Below the pieces are notes generated by a model that saw only the letters and a program-made list of their open reading frames with translations, was not told where the DNA came from and did no database searches. From DATMER01 sp963741305 (lineage in GTDB: Bacteria; Acidobacteriota; Thermoanaerobaculia; Multivoradales; UBA5704), in assembly GCA_963741305.1 (NCBI GenBank), contig CAVUHL010000003.1, forward strand, positions 7,750,001 to 7,814,000: a stretch of 64,000 bases of DNA, given 5' to 3'. Below are positions 62,845-64,000 of this stretch, piece after piece; the stretch's first letter is position 1; the number at the start of each line of letters is the position of its first letter. Both the position numbers and the translations under genes were made by a program.

Positions 62845-63264
62845 CTTCGGCCGTCGCCTCTCACTTTCGAGCGGCATCCGCTCACCCTCCGCCGTCTGCC
62901 GCTCAGCCTCCAGCGCGTTCCGCTCACGCTCCGGCGGGTTCCGCTCGACCTCCAGCGCGTTTCCCCCGGGCTCCAGACGGTGCCCCGCGACCTCCGGCGG
63001 ACGCGCCCGGCCCTCGCGCGAACTCGCCCGAGCCCCGGCAGCATCCGCCCGACCCTCGCCGGCTCGTGCAAGACCGTGCGTGGCACCTGCCCGACTCCCA
63101 GCGGCATCCGCCCGCCCCCGGTCGCGTGTGCTGGAGCGTGCGGGGCAGCCGCAAACCCGTCGTGGGATCACGCTGGAGCTTGCGCGGAAGCCGCAAACCC
63201 TTCGTTGGCACGCGCTGGAGCCTGCGCGGACGCCGCTCGACTCCGCGGGGTAGCGGCTCGAACG
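62845..63264. repeat. Array of 20 degenerate 21-bp repeats upstream of the TIR gene
   Basis: Twenty units of exactly 21 bp start at 62845, 62866, 62887 and so on to 63244, without indels. Units 2-13 follow the pattern CTCCrGCG...TCCGCYC; units 14, 16 and 18 carry GCTGGAGC, the reverse of GCTCCAGC, and units 15 and 17 carry GCCGCAAACCC. All three frames on both strands stay largely open because 21 is a multiple of 3, giving heptad-like translations (for example RNALEVE, RNPPERE, RNALEAE on the minus strand). The array ends 37 bp before the TIR gene start and 4 bp before a TATAAT box. Confidence 0.9.
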
Positions 63265-63268
63265 CGGG

Positions 63269-63274
63269 TATAAT
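63269..63274 (+). promoter_or_regulatory. Candidate -10 box of the TIR gene
   Basis: TATAAT is a perfect sigma-70 -10 hexamer in a GC-rich context, 27 bp before the ATG at 63302. No good -35 hexamer is seen 16-18 bp upstream (the region is the last unit of the 21-bp array), so activator dependence is possible. Confidence 0.5.
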
Positions 63275-63301
63275 TTCGTCATCCACAAAATTCTGGCTGC
63301 C

Positions 63302-64000
63302 ATGACCGACTTCTTCATCAGCTATACCCACGTCGACCGTCCCTGGGCCGAGTGGATCGCCTGGGTCTTGGAGGAGGCGGGGCACAAGGCCAGAATTCAG
63401 GCCTGGGATTTCCGGCCGGGCGGCAACTTCGTGATCGAGATGCAGAAGGCCGTTGTCGGCTCCGAGCGCACGATCGCGGTCCTTTCGCCGGACTACCTGC
63501 GTTCTCTGTTTGCCATGGCTGAAGGGGGCGCCGCTTTCGCCGCGGATCCGGATGGATCCAAGGGGAAGCTCGTGCCGGTTCTGATCCGCGAGGTTCCCCA
63601 GGAAGAACTGGGCCTGCTGAGCACGATCATCCACATCAGACTGGCGGGGCTCGAAGAGGCTGCGGCTCGCGAGGCGCTCGTGAATGGGCTCGTGCCCGGC
63701 CGCGTCCGGCCAGAGAAGGTTCGTTTCCCCGGAGCACATCTCTTTCCCGGCCGGGCCGCCGCGCCACCCGACCCGAAGATCGCCCGCAACGTCCTTGAGG
63801 CCCTGCCACTCGAAGAAGTTCCGAAGCCCGGACCGCTGCCGGTGGGCTCGCGCATGCCGCTGGCGCCCAATCCGCTCTTTGTCGGCCGTGAGGAGGATCT
63901 GAAAGCTCTGGCGCGCCAGCTCAAGGCGGGGGATACCTCCGCGGTCGGCCAAGTCGAGATCGCCGCCGCCACTGGGCTCGGCGGGATCGGGAAGACGCAG
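63302..64000 (+). CDS. TIR-NB-ARC (STAND) protein, N-terminal part
   Basis: The 233 visible residues run off the right edge without a stop. Residues 1-135 are a TIR_2 domain: TDFFISYTHVDRPWAEWIAW, then QAWDFRPGGNFVIEMQKAV (with a Glu that may be the NADase residue), RTIAVLSPDYLRS and GKLVPVLIREV. A linker follows with FPGRAAAPPDP, then the NB-ARC start NPLFVGREEDLKAL and the P-loop AATGLGGIGKTQ at the window end. TIR-STAND proteins typically sense an invader and cleave NAD+ to abort infection. The start at ATG 63302 lies just after the array; no ribosome site is obvious. The effector part is complete, but the sensor lies outside the window. Confidence 0.85.
   Translation, partial: MTDFFISYTHVDRPWAEWIAWVLEEAGHKARIQAWDFRPGGNFVIEMQKAVVGSERTIAVLSPDYLRSLFAMAEGGAAFAADPDGSKGKLVPVLIREVPQEELGLLSTIIHIRLAGLEEAAAREALVNGLVPGRVRPEKVRFPGAHLFPGRAAAPPDPKIARNVLEALPLEEVPKPGPLPVGSRMPLAPNPLFVGREEDLKALARQLKAGDTSAVGQVEIAAATGLGGIGKTQ

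Noticed and set aside
62845..63264. CRISPR array near the TIR gene
   Set aside because: Same reasons: exact 21-bp units, degenerate throughout, orientation changes, no cas genes.

Overview
The window is very G+C-rich and reads as a piece of an Acidobacteriota chromosome. This is an inference. The best single marker is an 804-residue permease of the ADOP type (acidobacterial duplicated orphan permease) at 34996-37410. An esterase/Calx-beta fusion and a sulfatase-TPR protein of a style common in that phylum agree with it. No rRNA, tRNA, phage, insertion sequence or CRISPR array was seen.

Positions 1-34977 form one long plus-strand surface-polysaccharide locus. It holds a CMP-sugar synthetase end, asparagine synthase, a Wzt-type ABC ATPase, about a dozen glycosyltransferases of GT2, GT4 and CDP-glycerol-transferase-like type, and six methyltransferases. 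It also has a pyruvyltransferase, an O-antigen ligase/polymerase-like membrane protein, a CapK-like adenylate-forming enzyme, FemAB and GNAT acyltransferases, a deacetylase-like protein, WecB, a nucleotidyltransferase, a DegT aminotransferase, a PglC/WbaP-type initiating transferase and a CapD/PglF-type dehydratase. Most genes overlap by 4 bp (ATGA/GTGA), so translation is probably coupled. A phytanoyl-CoA dioxygenase remnant lies inside the run.

Positions 34996-47788 hold the ADOP permease, a convergent two-module NRPS with no thioesterase (37411-43437, minus), a divergent region with hairpins and a terminator, a sulfatase-TPR protein, and a 5'-truncated esterase with Calx-beta repeats.

Positions 47785-52772 (minus) are a compact clock-type signalling operon: response regulator, a receiver-like protein whose C-terminus resembles KaiA, KaiB, KaiC and a hybrid histidine kinase. 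It is the most notable protein-coding system here, because a KaiA-like gene beside kaiBC is unusual outside cyanobacteria.

Positions 52912-62539 carry two secreted EF-hand proteins, a TonB-dependent receptor with a small membrane partner, secreted proteins of unknown function, a TMEM175-like channel, an M48 protease, a DUF502 protein, a PHA-system protein and an AMP-ligase-like fragment. From 62540 to the end the DNA is accessory in character: a nested palindromic element, a 420-bp array of exactly 21-bp degenerate repeats, and the start of a TIR-NB-ARC (STAND) gene that runs off the window.

Two 21-bp-phased arrays (30888-31181 and 62845-63264) are the strongest non-coding signals. Both keep an exact two-helical-turn period over many units and both mix unit orientation without losing phase. 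Several other palindromic repeats have inserted into or next to genes and now encode protein tails or linkers.
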